64,000 nucleotides of DNA. Origin: Pythium myriotylum. Taxonomy: Eukaryota > Oomycota > Peronosporomycetes > Pythiales > Pythiaceae. Each line of letters opens with the position of its first letter. Position 1 is the stretch's first letter. Location: positions 188,501 through 252,500 of the forward strand of contig JALJCQ010000030.1 in NCBI GenBank assembly GCA_023091665.1. The letters run 5' to 3'. Shown piece after piece: positions 1-10,756 of the stretch. The notes beneath the pieces are model-generated. The model had not been told where the DNA came from, ran no database searches, and saw only the letters and a program-made list of their open reading frames with translations. The position numbers were made by a program, and so were the translations under genes.

Positions 1-1758
1 GTGTATATGGGAAATACACGCAGGCGAACTTGGGCCCGTTGTGAAAACCCAAGTTCTGGCTTCGTACCTCACGTTATGTATCCCTTGACCGGTTCTTTTG
101 AGCTTTGAAGTATGGGGAAATACGTCCACTTGGAGTATTCCACCAACCCAAGATGGCTCAACCAGCTCTAGGTAACGATGAGGACCAGTCTTTTAATACA
201 CAAATACAAACGACACACGTAGACCCAGGACGGAAGCCTAACTTCGATCCGCTGGGTCTCGCCTGGGACGGAGGACAACCTCGATCCGCCAGGACACTGG
301 AAATCCCCTCTGGGATCTGGGAAACTCTCTCTCAATCAAATGAAGTGTATTACTTTAACTGGGGAACTACGGCCAGTTCCCAGCTATCGCAACACAAGAA
401 TACGCAGGAATATGGAGTGCTCCAGGTCTCTAGTACAAACTAGTACCCTTCGCAGGTGCCTCAAGGGCTGGAAAGGGGGTTGGCTCCTCTCCTCACTCGC
501 AAACACACCAATACCCACGCACCAGCAGCCAGACACACGCGCACACAGTCCACTACGGCAAATCCAACACACGCAGGCTTACCTTGTGGCGTAGACGCTG
601 GGTCCTCCCGCGGTTCGACGGAGGAGACTTGGGGAGTTGAGAGCAAAAAGCGAAGTCTTTTGAATACAGGGTAAAACCCTAAGGGGAGCCAGGAACTGGC
701 TCCCTGAACCCTACCTACTTAACTACCAGATCTGATAATAACCCTACTCTGTGTGGTCTAACTGGAAATTGCACAATCCGAACTGGGAAAACCGGTAAAA
801 ACCAGTTTCCGGAATGGATGAATCTGGTCAACATCCGGAGAAAGCCAGCTCAAACCAGACAGAAAATCACCCACTGGGAAGGTCCAGTGGATGAACCCAG
901 CTCCTGGCACACTGTGCCAGACTGGAAAGGTGGGTGAGTAGCTGGTACAGTGTACCAGGCTACTGCCACCTACTAACTCTTGTCATTTAATTTCCTAGTC
1001 AACTAATCCAGCTCTGTGCCAGCTCCCACAACTTGGGACCAGGCAGCGAGAGACGAGGGCACTTCGTCTCAGGCAGGTCTGCCACTAGATAGACTCCAAC
1101 TTAATCATCATCACATCATGTTGAGCTATTTGGAGTCCGAGTCATCCAGGCAACTGTTCCGCTGTCGGGCATTCTTGTGGGCGTCAACGATCGACGTCAC
1201 GATCAACCCTACTGGTGTTGTGGTTGATCGTGACGTCGTCCGTATTTGCTCTAAAGCGGCGGCAGAAGTCGGAGGCGGCACCACACGCGCTACAGATATC
1301 CAGCTGATCAGCTGCTCTTCTCCGACCAACCCCGCCATGGTCAGCCGCGTGGGCCCAACCGCACATTACCTATTATTCTTCGACGGTGAGTCTTTGGGCC
1401 CAGAGGAGCCGCGGACATCAATCACACGTCAACGGATACTGTACAAGCAGAAGTCGTTTTCTCAGCGGCCAAGGCCTGTGTGGACCCGCCACCACCAATA
1501 AACAGGCCGAGTATGATGGCCTTATCACCCGCCTCATCACGGCAGACGAGGATCACTAGACGCCCCATTCGGTTATCGGCGAGAGCATGATGACCATCCA
1601 ATAAATCAGCCAGTACAAGCCCCCTCTGAACGTCACGCTGCAAGGCAAATACGCCCGCGCACGACGACTCGTCGATACCCTTGGCGCCCGAAGCTGGACA
1701 CACCATCCCCGCGCTGCGAACAATATGGCGGGCGCAGCCCCCAATCTCGCTATGGATA
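1..1758. other. gene-poor stretch, probably repeat-derived
   Basis: I see no reading frame here with a recognisable domain. Short ORFs occur on both strands, but none has a family signature or plausible splice partners. The sequence lies directly downstream of a decayed transposase, so old transposon sequence is a reasonable but unproven guess. Confidence 0.3.
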
Positions 1759-2342
1759 TCAATCACTCAATATCAACCCAACTGCGCATTGTACGACCAT
1801 TGGGCTAATACAGTTCGGCTCGGCGCCCTTGCGCTTCGTGACATAGCCCCCAAGCACAGCAGCTTCCTCGTTATCACCATCGAAGAACGGTCCGGCAGCA
1901 TCGAAAGCGTTGATGATCGTCTCGCTCGAAATGGAGCGAAGCGCACTCATGGCCCTCTCGAACATGAACTGACGCATCTGTGGGGCCGTCTTGGGGCCGG
2001 AAGGAATGAATAGTACTCGACGTACTCGCGTCGCATCCTCGCCTTGAAAGGCGCCATCACACCAGCGTCGAGCGGCTGAGACACACCGGTACAGCCCGAC
2101 GGAACGTAGAGTACGTCCGTGGCCGCTTCGGAAAGCTTCTCTGCAACTTTAGATGCCATGTGGATCTTGAGCGAGTCTAGAATTAGTAGAGAGTGAGTCT
2201 CGACAGTAGGGAAGAACGCGTCCTCTTGCATGCGGCAGAATTCACGCAGGCCGATTTGTCTGCGTTGCGCGTCGAACCACTCCTCGACCATGTTGACGCG
2301 GAAGTCGTTCGTGTGCTTGAGCTTGATTTGAGTTGGCGGCAT
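1759..2342 (-). pseudogene. pogo/Tigger-like DDE transposase relic, 5'-truncated and frameshifted
   Basis: The minus strand encodes a piece of a DDE superfamily endonuclease (DDE_1, pogo/Tigger/jerky type). It contains a strand ending LLILDSLKIH, which holds the second catalytic Asp, then VLYVPSGCTGVSQPLDAGV and a basic stretch, all typical of the C-terminal half of this fold. The first frame covers 2342 to about 1990. The protein then continues in another frame (MRQFMFERAMSALRS...) to a stop at 1759, so a single-base loss near 1990-2000 breaks it. The DNA-binding N-terminus and the first catalytic Asp are not found upstream. It cannot make an active transposase. No terminal inverted repeats were identified. 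Confidence 0.75.
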
Positions 2343-3112
2343 CTGAAGTTTTGAGTTTTGGCGGGAGACCAGGAGGTCTCAAGGAGACGGGAGCTTTTGA
2401 ACCAATAGTTTGGCTCTATTCAGTACACTGACATGTCGGAAACCTCTGAACAGCCGTTGACTGCTTGACTGGGAGAAACGTGGCAGATTGTTCATATCAT
2501 TCCGAATTATACGGTACATAGAGGCTGCCTACCGCATTTACTCTTCTTGTCAATGATCGCATGGTGCGATCGCTCTTTGTTTCTGAGGATCGGTGATGGT
2601 TTCCGGTCGTGGACAGAACGCTTGTCGACGTAACGTGACATCAATAAACGATTGCATCCGTCTTGCGGTTAATATCCGTTATTGTTCGAATTTGTCATTA
2701 ATGTATCTCATTATCTGTAATTTTGTATGTGTCACAGTTTGGAGGTCCTATCATATTGGGGTCTCAGCTCCAGCTCAGTCGCTCAGTTCAATGATAACCC
2801 CCGAGCCATCGAGGCCATAGAGATGCAGCTAGGCATGGAGGTGTTTTCTCCGTCGGATGAAGAGGGGCGAGAGTTCTTTGCGCTGATGCGTTCACGACTA
2901 CTCCAGCGTGCAAGACATTGGGCCGAAGATCCACTATAGGCGGTGAAGCTCAACTGCCATCCGGATATCTACCCGAGGCGAGTCTCAAATCTCAAATGTC
3001 AGAGAGATGGTGCAAAATGTGGTAATTTTCAGGTCCCAAGCCGAGGTCGCTGCAAGACCTAATCAGTAGGGCAAGTGCAAGCCTGCATCAGACACTCACT
3101 AGCTCGTACCGA

Positions 3113-3138
3113 CCCCCCCCCCCCCCCCCCCCCCCCCC
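3113..3138. repeat. poly-C homopolymer run (26 C)
   Basis: An uninterrupted run of 26 cytosines is followed by a CT-rich tail. The length is likely variable and prone to sequencing error. Confidence 0.95.
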
Positions 3139-4388
3139 TCCCCCTCCTCCTTCCTGCCCCTTGGGAAGTTATCGGGGAATGGCTTTTCAACATTCAACAC
3201 TGATTCGTGGCTGCTCTCGCACTGCTCATCGTCAACAACGACGAGATCTGTGAGCACGCACGCGGTGATGGGAAGCGGCGTGGGCTTTCTGAAGTTATTG
3301 GCGTGTTGTCGATGCTAGCGTGCGTGAGTTTGACAGCCGATCACCAGTGGCTTCCTCAGGACCTTAGTTGGTATAGAGAAGGGAGGTTCAGTAACGATCT
3401 CGGTGCACTCTTCACAGGACGTGAGACAGGCCTGCCCGTGCAGCAAAATCAAGTCGACCAGAAAAGCTTTGACGGCGGCGAACGCCCAGCCCACAACGGC
3501 GCGATAACTGAGTCAGCTGTTGAGACGACCAGGACCGTGAACCTCAATCGGCTAATATAAGAGTCTGGTCGACTGGTGGACCGTGCGAGCAGAGAGTTGG
3601 ACAGAGCTTTGGCTAGGGGCATGTGGGCATCAGCGCCGCGGAGGCTACTATTTCTGGATTAAGAAGCCTTTCGGAGCACGGTGGACAAGTGACTTTAACG
3701 AGAAGCCGGCAAATGGAACAGTCCGGGTCCGTCCGTGAAAGCTCTTGCACGGAAGAAAAGAGTTCGGAAGTGGATGGCTCTGGGTAACGCTCCCGAAGCA
3801 CTCATTGTGATGGCTACGAGCATGCACGCATCGCCGATATCTTCGAGAACTCGGGAGCTGGGATCACAATCAGCAAGCCAGCGATGACACCGACTCGATG
3901 AGCTGATCACCCCACAGCACGCAGACGCCTCATCCGTCCCCGGCGGTGTCTTTTTGTCGGAAGACCGCGGTCTCGTCGTCAAAAGTTTCACGAGCCAGAA
4001 CTCGAGCTCGACCAAGCAAGCGCCCAACGCGGAGCTCGCGACTGCGGGATAAGCGACGTGCGAACGAGTTGCTGGAGATGCAATCGGGCCTCAAAGGGTT
4101 GGAGCAAGAGGGCCAAGCGATGTACAGTCAGTCTCACGCGAGTCCGGCAGTGGGCGGACGATCCACTGTGAATGGGTCGACGCATCGCACCAACGACAGG
4201 CGTTCGTATCATCGCACTCTCGCCAACGAGAAGAGAAAGGGGGTGGGTTGAGCTGTTGAGGAGCTATGATGGACGCAAAGGGTTCCAACATGGATACACC
4301 TTTTGGGGATGTATAAATTAATGGGATCATTAATTTGTGAAGTGGGTTGAACTGGTGCGTCCCTCTCTCTCTCTTCGGGATGGGCGAC

Positions 4389-4416
4389 GGGGGGGGGGGG
4401 GGGGGGGGGGGGGGGG
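4389..4416. repeat. poly-G homopolymer run (28 G)
   Basis: An uninterrupted run of 28 guanines lies about 630 bases upstream of the desaturase start. It could form a quadruplex on this strand. The exact length in the assembly should be treated as approximate. Confidence 0.95.
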
Positions 4417-5049
4417 AGTTGGCGTCCGTTGGAAATCCAACGGACGAGCCACCGCAGTGGGAAGTCTTGGGAAGTCCTCGCTTCCACGTGGCCGCGTGCC
4501 AACGATCGTCTTTGTTGGAATTCCAACACCCGAGTCTTTTGGGCCGCGTGAGAGATCCCGTCGAGGAGAGATACATCTCACGAGAGACTCCACGGGGGTG
4601 CCGCACCAACGTTGGATTGCCCAACCAACGTTGGCGCCAACTCGGGGAGGGACTAAACTCGTCGCGTCTCGCCTCTGTTACGGCTTGTTCCCAGCCCTCT
4701 TAACGAACCCGTGGGACAGCGACAGGACGAAGTCGCGGATCAAACCGTGTGTTTACATGTTGAAACCTGCCGTATCCGCCGCCACCCGTTGGCAGAATCA
4801 GCGTTCCACCCGTCCTCTCGATGGCATCACGTGGGCCACATCGCCGTCGTCACGCCCCGCGTCACGCCTTGTCCACCTTGGCGGCCTTTGGGCAGTCATC
4901 GCCAGCGTGCAGATCCATCCCTCTTCGTTCGGTGGCGTTGGTGGCGCAGCGGCCAGTCGCTCGAGCCTCCCCACTCCCTCCCCCTCGCCGACCTCCACTT
5001 TCGGTTTTATCCCCCCCGCCAACGCCAACGGAGCCCGTCGGACGCCACC

Positions 5050-6287
5050 ATGGCCACGCCAACTGAGACCGAGAGCTCCTCGCCGACCACCAAGCCCTTC
5101 GAGTTCCCGACGCTCACCGAGCTCAAGCGCTCGATCCCGGCGCGCTACTTCGAGTCCTCGGCGCTCTGGTCACTGCTCTTCACGGCGCGCGCGTTCGCGT
5201 TCGCGTTCGCGTTCGCGGCGGCGCTCTACTTGGCGCGGCAGCTGCCGCTCGTCGCGTCCAACGCGGCGCTCGACGCGCTGCTCTGCGCCGCGTACGTCTT
5301 CCTGCAGGGCGTCAACATGTGGGGCTTCTTCACGATCGGCCACGACTGCGGCCACGGCTCGTTCTCGCGCTACCACCTGCTCAACTTTTGCGTCGGCACG
5401 CTCACGCACTCGCTCATCCTCACGCCGTACCAGGCCTGGCAGCTCTCGCACCGCCTCCACCACAAGAACACGGGCAACATCGACCAGGACGAGATCTTCT
5501 ACCCGCAGCGCAAGCAGACCGTCAACACGCCCGCGCGCCAGATGGTGCTCTCCTTCGGCTTTGCCTGGTTCATCTACGAGATCATCGGCTTCCCGCCGCG
5601 CACCGAGGAGCACACAGACCTGGTACGTCGCCAGTGGTTTTTTTTTTTCTTGATCTCTCATTCCACGAAGGCTGACTGTCTATGCAGCGCGACTCGCTCT
5701 TTGCGCGCCACCTGATCACCTGCACGGTCTCGGTGCTCGCGCACCTCTCGTGCGTCATGCTCGCGTTCAACCTCACGTACGTGCTCGGCTGGACGACCAT
5801 GGGCATCTACTACTGGGCGCCGCTCTTCGTCTTCGCGTCCATGCTCGTGATCACGACGTTCCTGGTGCGTGGTCCTCCGCTGTTTACACCCTATCTCGCT
5901 TGAATGCTGACACTCGTTGCTCGACTCGCTCAACAGCACCACAACGACGAGGAGACGCCCTGGTACGCCGACTCGGAGTGGACCTACGTCAAGGGCAACC
6001 TCTCGTCGGTGGACCGCGACTACGGCTGGCTCGTCAACCACCTGAGCCACAACATTGGCACGCACCAGGTGCACCACTTGTTCCCGATCATCCCGCACTA
6101 CAACCTCGTGGGCGCGACCGAGCACTTCCGCAAGGCCTTCCCGCACCTCGTGCGTCAGAGCGACGAGCGCATCCTTCCGGCGTTCGTCCGCATCGGTCTG
6201 CTCTACATCAAGTACGGCGTGATCGAGAACGACGCCAAGATGTTCTCGCTCAAGGAGAACCGCGAGGTGCTCACCAAGAGCTCATAG
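5050..6287 (+). CDS. membrane fatty acid desaturase, omega-3/Delta-17 type
   Basis: This is a front-to-back spliced gene of three exons: 5050-5622, 5688-5864 and 5937-6287, with GT-AG introns of 65 and 72 bases that keep the frame, giving about 366 residues. The three histidine boxes of membrane di-iron desaturases are present in order: HDCGH, HRLHH and HQVHH. The segments around them (GFFTIGHDCGHGSFSR, NTGNIDQDEIFYPQR, HHNDEETPWYADSEWTYVKGN) match the oomycete omega-3/Delta-17 group, which converts C18-C20 omega-6 acids to omega-3 acids such as EPA at the endoplasmic reticulum. Hydrophobic pairs flank the boxes as expected for four membrane spans. The ATG at 5050 follows GCCACC and sets the usual family length. 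Substrate preference (C18 versus C20) cannot be read from sequence alone. Confidence 0.93.
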
Positions 6288-6760
6288 ACGCGTCGCGACT
6301 GGGCTGGGCCTCCTCGACAGGGCAAAGCCCACTCGTTGATATTAGGAAATCTACATGCTGCACAAATACAGTCTTGCGACGACGAAAACAAAAAGATCCT
6401 TCGTTGGAGAGAGGGAGGGACAGTAGCGAGTAGCGAGTAGAAGAAGCGAGGAGAGGAGAGCGTGCCGTCGCATGAGCCGTCGTTGCTATTGTCAAGTTCA
6501 TTATTCAAACATCAACACTCACAACTACGCACTCCTACGACGACGCACACGTAAACACACCGAGGCTCTCTTCCGCCTTCAGCAGTCCAGCCGAGGGCCG
6601 CTGGCGATTGGGACGACGCAACGGAAGCACGAAACTCGGGGATTTCGATTCACCTCCTTCTTCGTTCTTCCCTACACGCCTCCTTCACTTCTAACAATCT
6701 GCTCATTCAAAAAAAACCCAACGCCACGCCGTCGCCGTCGCATGCACACTTGTCTTTCGT

Positions 6761-6794
<34 letters not shown>

Positions 6795-6904
6795 CCTCTT
6801 TCTTCTCCCCCATCGACGACAAGAAAGAGCACACCGACTTGCGCTATGGTCGAGCCGACCGATTCCTCCCCTCCCTTCCCCCTCGGGCTCGTCGCCACCA
6901 TAAC
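6288..6904. other. convergent intergenic region with CT microsatellite
   Basis: This lies between the 3' ends of the desaturase and the mucin-like gene. A (CT)n tract covers about 6762-6791. No gene is seen. Confidence 0.6.
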
Positions 6905-8042
6905 TTAGAGCAGAAGCACGTTCTCCTTGGGCGTGACGCCCGTGACGGCGGCGCCCATGTAGTCGTCGAACGCCGCGCCGCCGGGGGCGGGCGTCTCGAG
7001 CGTTTGCTCCTTGTTCTTTCTCAGCACAAAGACGCCGGCGACGACCGCGACGACTGCTAAGCAGCCCACGACGATGGCGATGATGGAGCCGAGCCCGGCG
7101 CCGCCGGTCTTGGAGCTGTTGCGGTTGCTGATGTCGCCGTCGAGGTTGTCGAGGGCCTGCTGCTGGTTCGCCGACGGGTTCGACGGCGGGACCGTGGTCG
7201 GCGGCGCCGTCGTGATCGAGTGGTCCGAGCTGCCGGACGCGTCGCTGGACGAAGGCTTTGCCGATGAAGCCGGAGACGACGACGTGGGCGACGGCGCCGA
7301 CGGAGCGGGCGAGTCGGACGGGATGTCGCCGGGCTTGACGTGGGCGGGCGTCGGCACGTTCGTGGGCGTCGGCGACGGCGACGTCGCGGCCGGCACCGTG
7401 CCGTTGCCTCCGTTGCTGTTGGCGCCGACGCCCCCGTTGGTGCTTGCTCCGTTGTTGCTGCCGTTGACGCCGCCGTTGCTGTTGTTGTTGCTGTTGTTCG
7501 CGCCATTACCGCCATTGCCGTTGTTGGCGCTTCCTCCATTGTTGTTGTTGGTGTTCTGGTTGGCGTTGCCGTGCTCGCCGGCCTCGCTGGCCGTGGGCGT
7601 CGCCGGGTTCGCCGGTGCCGGCGCCGGCGCCGAGGGCGCGCCGGCGACCACGATGCCGTTCTTGGAGAGCGATCCGTCGGCGTTCACGTACGAGACGTCG
7701 GCGCGGCCGGCGATGACGCAGCCCATGACGCTCGGGTTGTGCGGCAGCAGCGCGCAGCCCGTGCCGCTGGGACAGGCGCCGACGCCGACGAGCAGCGCCT
7801 CATAGCCGTAGACGCCGGAGCAGGGGCGGCTCGCGAGGCACTGGATCTGCGGGTCGTCGAGCACGCTCACGGAGAACTGGCCGTCGGGACAGACTGAGGA
7901 GAAGGAGACCCAGACCGTGAGCGCCGCGGCCGCGAGCAACATGGTTGGCGATAGAGCCAACTTTCGAGTACTAACCTTGTGCGCGCGTGTCTCCGACGAG
8001 GCAGGCGAGGGCGGCGACGAGCGCCACGCGATGCCACGCCAT
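6905..8042 (-). CDS. secreted, membrane-anchored mucin-like surface protein
   Basis: Two exons: 8042-7976 (signal peptide) and 7893-6905, with an 82-base intron (7975-7894) whose boundaries join the frame at a split Val codon. The product is about 351 residues. Exon 1 encodes a classic signal peptide (M-A-W-H-R, a hydrophobic core, then a polar end). Next comes a small Cys-rich head (CPDGQFS, CLASRPCSG, CALLPH, GCVIAG), a long Asn/Gly-rich then Ser/Pro/Thr-rich low-complexity stalk, one transmembrane helix (GSIIAIVVGCLAVVAVVAGV), and a short cytoplasmic tail ending in LLL. The stalk is a likely O-glycosylation region, so a cell-surface or adhesive role is inferred. No catalytic domain is present. 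Reading exon 2 alone would give a longer ORF with no signal peptide, which is why I prefer the spliced start. Confidence 0.8.
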
Positions 8043-9132
8043 GACCGAGCGAGAACTTGCTTTTTGGAGTAAGTACCGGACGACGGTAAGTGGCGCTGCT
8101 GCTTTCCTTCCTCTACAGAATGGGAGGAACGTAGAGTGCGGGTTACACTGGACTTTGGACAACCTAGCAGCCGGGCGCTCCGGATCGACGCAGTTACGCA
8201 GCACAAACTCGGGACGATAGAGAGGGGGAAGGGTCCAAAGGGGAGAGCCGGTGGGGGAAGGGGATTCGGGGTCCGCGCGTTGTCGGGTCGCTGAAGCACG
8301 CCTCTTGGCCGACCGGGTCGTTCCATTGTGTCTGCGAACAACCAAGGGGGGGAAGTTATGAAAATAATAAATTACCAACTGCTACACCAGAGGTTGTAGA
8401 GGTGGTAGAGAGATGTAAATTACCGACAGCTGGAGGGGAAAATGACAGTCGCAACCCGAATCGCTTTGCAAAGCAGGGACTGTTATGGGGTTGTAGAGGT
8501 TCTGAAGGCGCCTCGTCTGCGCCAGTGTGACGGGCTTGAGCGTGTGGCCAATGCAGACGGTTCTGCGGATCGGAGACGATGAGTCAATGGGACTGATTCT
8601 CCACCCGAGCTCGCACGGATTCTGTAGGAGACCCACTTTACTCTACACAGACATGGCCGAATTCTTGAGGTTTTCCAGCTTCTCGACCCCCCCATCCGGA
8701 TGGCATGCTCGGCGTAAGTAACGATCCCTTGTCCTCAAGCTTTCCAACGGCTCTTCTGCTCGTATCGAGGATGGGAGGTTCAATGTCGGTGAGTCGATCG
8801 ATCCTCAACAGGCGCGATTCTCTGCGTTCAGATGGGTTCATTCGTCAACACTCTCCTCGTCTGAACTCCAACGTGGCGAGGCTCACTTGACGTAACCGAG
8901 CTTTTCTTCCATCGTTCTTGCACCAAGAGTCCAGTAAACGCTCGTGGCGGCGGGCGTCCAGTGAACAGAACAGCGCGTGGTGCTGCTTGGGGTCTGGTTG
9001 GGGAGTTCGAGCATCCATTGAACGAAAATCTCCGGACCCACCAACAAAATTGTTTTTTTTTCCACTTGGGGCGATTAGCATTTTTTTTCTTTGTTTCTTT
9101 CGAGCACAAACGTTCTGTTGGCGCCAATTCCA
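8043..9132. other. intergenic, no supported gene
   Basis: About 1.1 kb lies between the start of the mucin-like gene and the 3' end of the phosphatase gene. Small ORFs on both strands lack domains. It presumably holds the promoter of the mucin-like gene. Confidence 0.5.
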
Positions 9133-10403
9133 CTACGTCGTGGGGGCGACGAGACTCGCGATGACGGTGATGTCGTCCATCTTGCCGCCGAGGTATTCGT
9201 ACCCGGCCTTCTGCGCCGCCACGGCGAAGGGCGTGCGGTGCCGCGTGCTCTTGGCCGTCTTGTGGGCCGTGTGGGCGATGCACGAGGCCACTTTCTCCAT
9301 GCTCTCGGCGTCGCCCTCGGGCGAGGACGGCAGCACCGAGTCGAGCAGCGTCGCGATCTGCACGGGGAAGAGGTTGTCGAACCTGGCGTAGGGCGAGCAC
9401 GTGTGAGATACGCCACGTCGTCGCGACGCGTCCATGGTGATGCCACGTACAGTCCATCCGTGCCCAGCACGATCAGATCGCCCTCTTGCGTCTCGAGGTC
9501 GATGAGCTGGCCGTTCTCTGGCTGCGCACGTGATCTCGGGAAGGATTAGCGCTGCGAGGCGACCGCGTGGCCCATTAGTCCATGGATACGCACCAGGTCA
9601 CCGTTCTGGTGGCCGAGCTGGTAGGGGCAGTTAAAGTAGTGGCACTGGTGCGGCGCCTCGTAGACGACGCGCCACTTGAGCTCGCCGCGCGCCTGGTCGT
9701 CGGGCATCCGCCGACAGACGAGGAAGCCCGAGTCGCCCAGGTTGATGGCGCGGAGCGAGAGATCTACAAGGAGCCATGGCGGACCACTTTCGCGTCAGCG
9801 AGCGACGACCGAGCGTCTCGCCACCACACTCCACGCCACGCACGCACCGTTCAGCTGCACGATGCACGCCGTCGAGCTGCCTGGGCACTGCGACGCACGA
9901 CGACATGTCTCCTCGTCAGCCCCCTCGTCCCCCTCCCACCACGCACGTGCGTTGGGCCAACTGCTCGCACCTTGGCTTTGCTGTGCGCGTACCGGAGCAC
10001 CTCGAGCGGCGTTGGCAGAGTCTCTTTCGTTGGCACGGACTTGCCCACGACCGAGTGCGCCGAGCTCATGAGCGTGCGCGAGTACTCGCCCGAGTCCACG
10101 CCCTAGACAGAGTCAAGACGGCCGTCCAATTATTGCACGCGGAACTCGACGAGCGCGCCCATCAATGCAATTATTGCCAACCTTGCGCGCCCAGCCGCCA
10201 ACGCCGTCGGCGACGCCAACAGTGTTGGAGCAGATGAACCACGCGTCCTCGCCGCCCGTCGAGCGCTTCTGCGGGTGCGGGATGTCGCACGCGCCCGACA
10301 CCAAGCGCAGCTTGGGCGACACGCGCGCCGTCGCGCACGCGCGCAGCCGCGCCAACGTTGGCGCCATTGGGCGGCGCGCCACGACGCCGACGCGTTGCCA
10401 CAT
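9133..10403 (-). CDS. PTC7: PTC7-like PP2C family protein phosphatase
   Basis: Six exons joined by GT-AG introns restore a continuous 294-residue protein: 10403-10182, 10102-9971, 9887-9848, 9763-9594, 9521-9451 and 9382-9133. All junctions keep phase. PP2C/SpoIIE motifs appear in order: GGEDA (~50), GVADGVGGW (~63), GEYSR, the [10 protein letters not shown] strand, [19 protein letters not shown], and KMDDITVI near the C-terminus, which supply the metal-binding aspartates. PTC7-type enzymes are metal-dependent Ser/Thr phosphatases. The family is often mitochondrial, and the Arg-rich, acid-free first 30 residues here fit a targeting presequence. The gene is transcribed away from the SET-domain gene, with a 353-base shared upstream region. 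Exon 3 is only 40 bases, so simple ORF scans miss most of the gene. Confidence 0.88.
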
Positions 10404-10756
10404 GATTGTCTCGCGTTCTGTTGGTTAATTCCACGCTCCTCCCCTTCCTCGCTCGGAACCGCCTGGAAGTCGAGCTGATGGGCACGCCAACGTTTTTGAC
10501 GTGGCACCAAACGTACCGGTACGTCACCGGTATCAACAAAAACTCGTTCCCGTCCCCCTGTTCGTAACCCTCCCAACTTCCCGCGCTTTTGGTTCGGCAA
10601 GACACCAACGCACGGTTGCCCAAGGATCGATCCTACGCCAACGCCAACGCTCCAACACCCCAACGCGCCAACGCCAACGCGCCAACGCGCCAACAGCCCA
10701 ACGCGCCAACGTTCCAACGCCCGCCGTCCGACCCCCCGAGGAGCTCCGCGTCCGAC
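10404..10756. promoter_or_regulatory. shared divergent promoter region (PTC7-like / SET-domain genes) rich in CCAACG repeats
   Basis: This region separates two divergently transcribed genes. From about 10620 to 10720 it is a run of CCAACG/CCAACGC hexamer-like units. The repeat also makes an in-frame N-terminal extension of the downstream ORF (Asn-Ala-Pro-Thr repeats) that I regard as untranslated. No TATA box is evident. Confidence 0.45.

Larger units (their letters stand above)
2343..5049. other. intergenic, no supported gene; desaturase upstream region at its right end
   Basis: No ORF here shows a domain. The stretch contains a 26-base C run (3113-3138) and a 28-base G run (4389-4416). Two copies of the palindrome CCAACGTTGG lie at 4606-4615 and 4625-4634, upstream of the desaturase start. 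The long frames across 4337-5650 are extensions or shadows of the desaturase gene. Confidence 0.5.

Noticed and set aside
4337..5653. 438-codon plus-strand ORF including poly-Gly from the G run
   Set aside because: It contains a homopolymer-derived Gly tract and then an out-of-frame Arg/Ser-rich translation of the desaturase gene.
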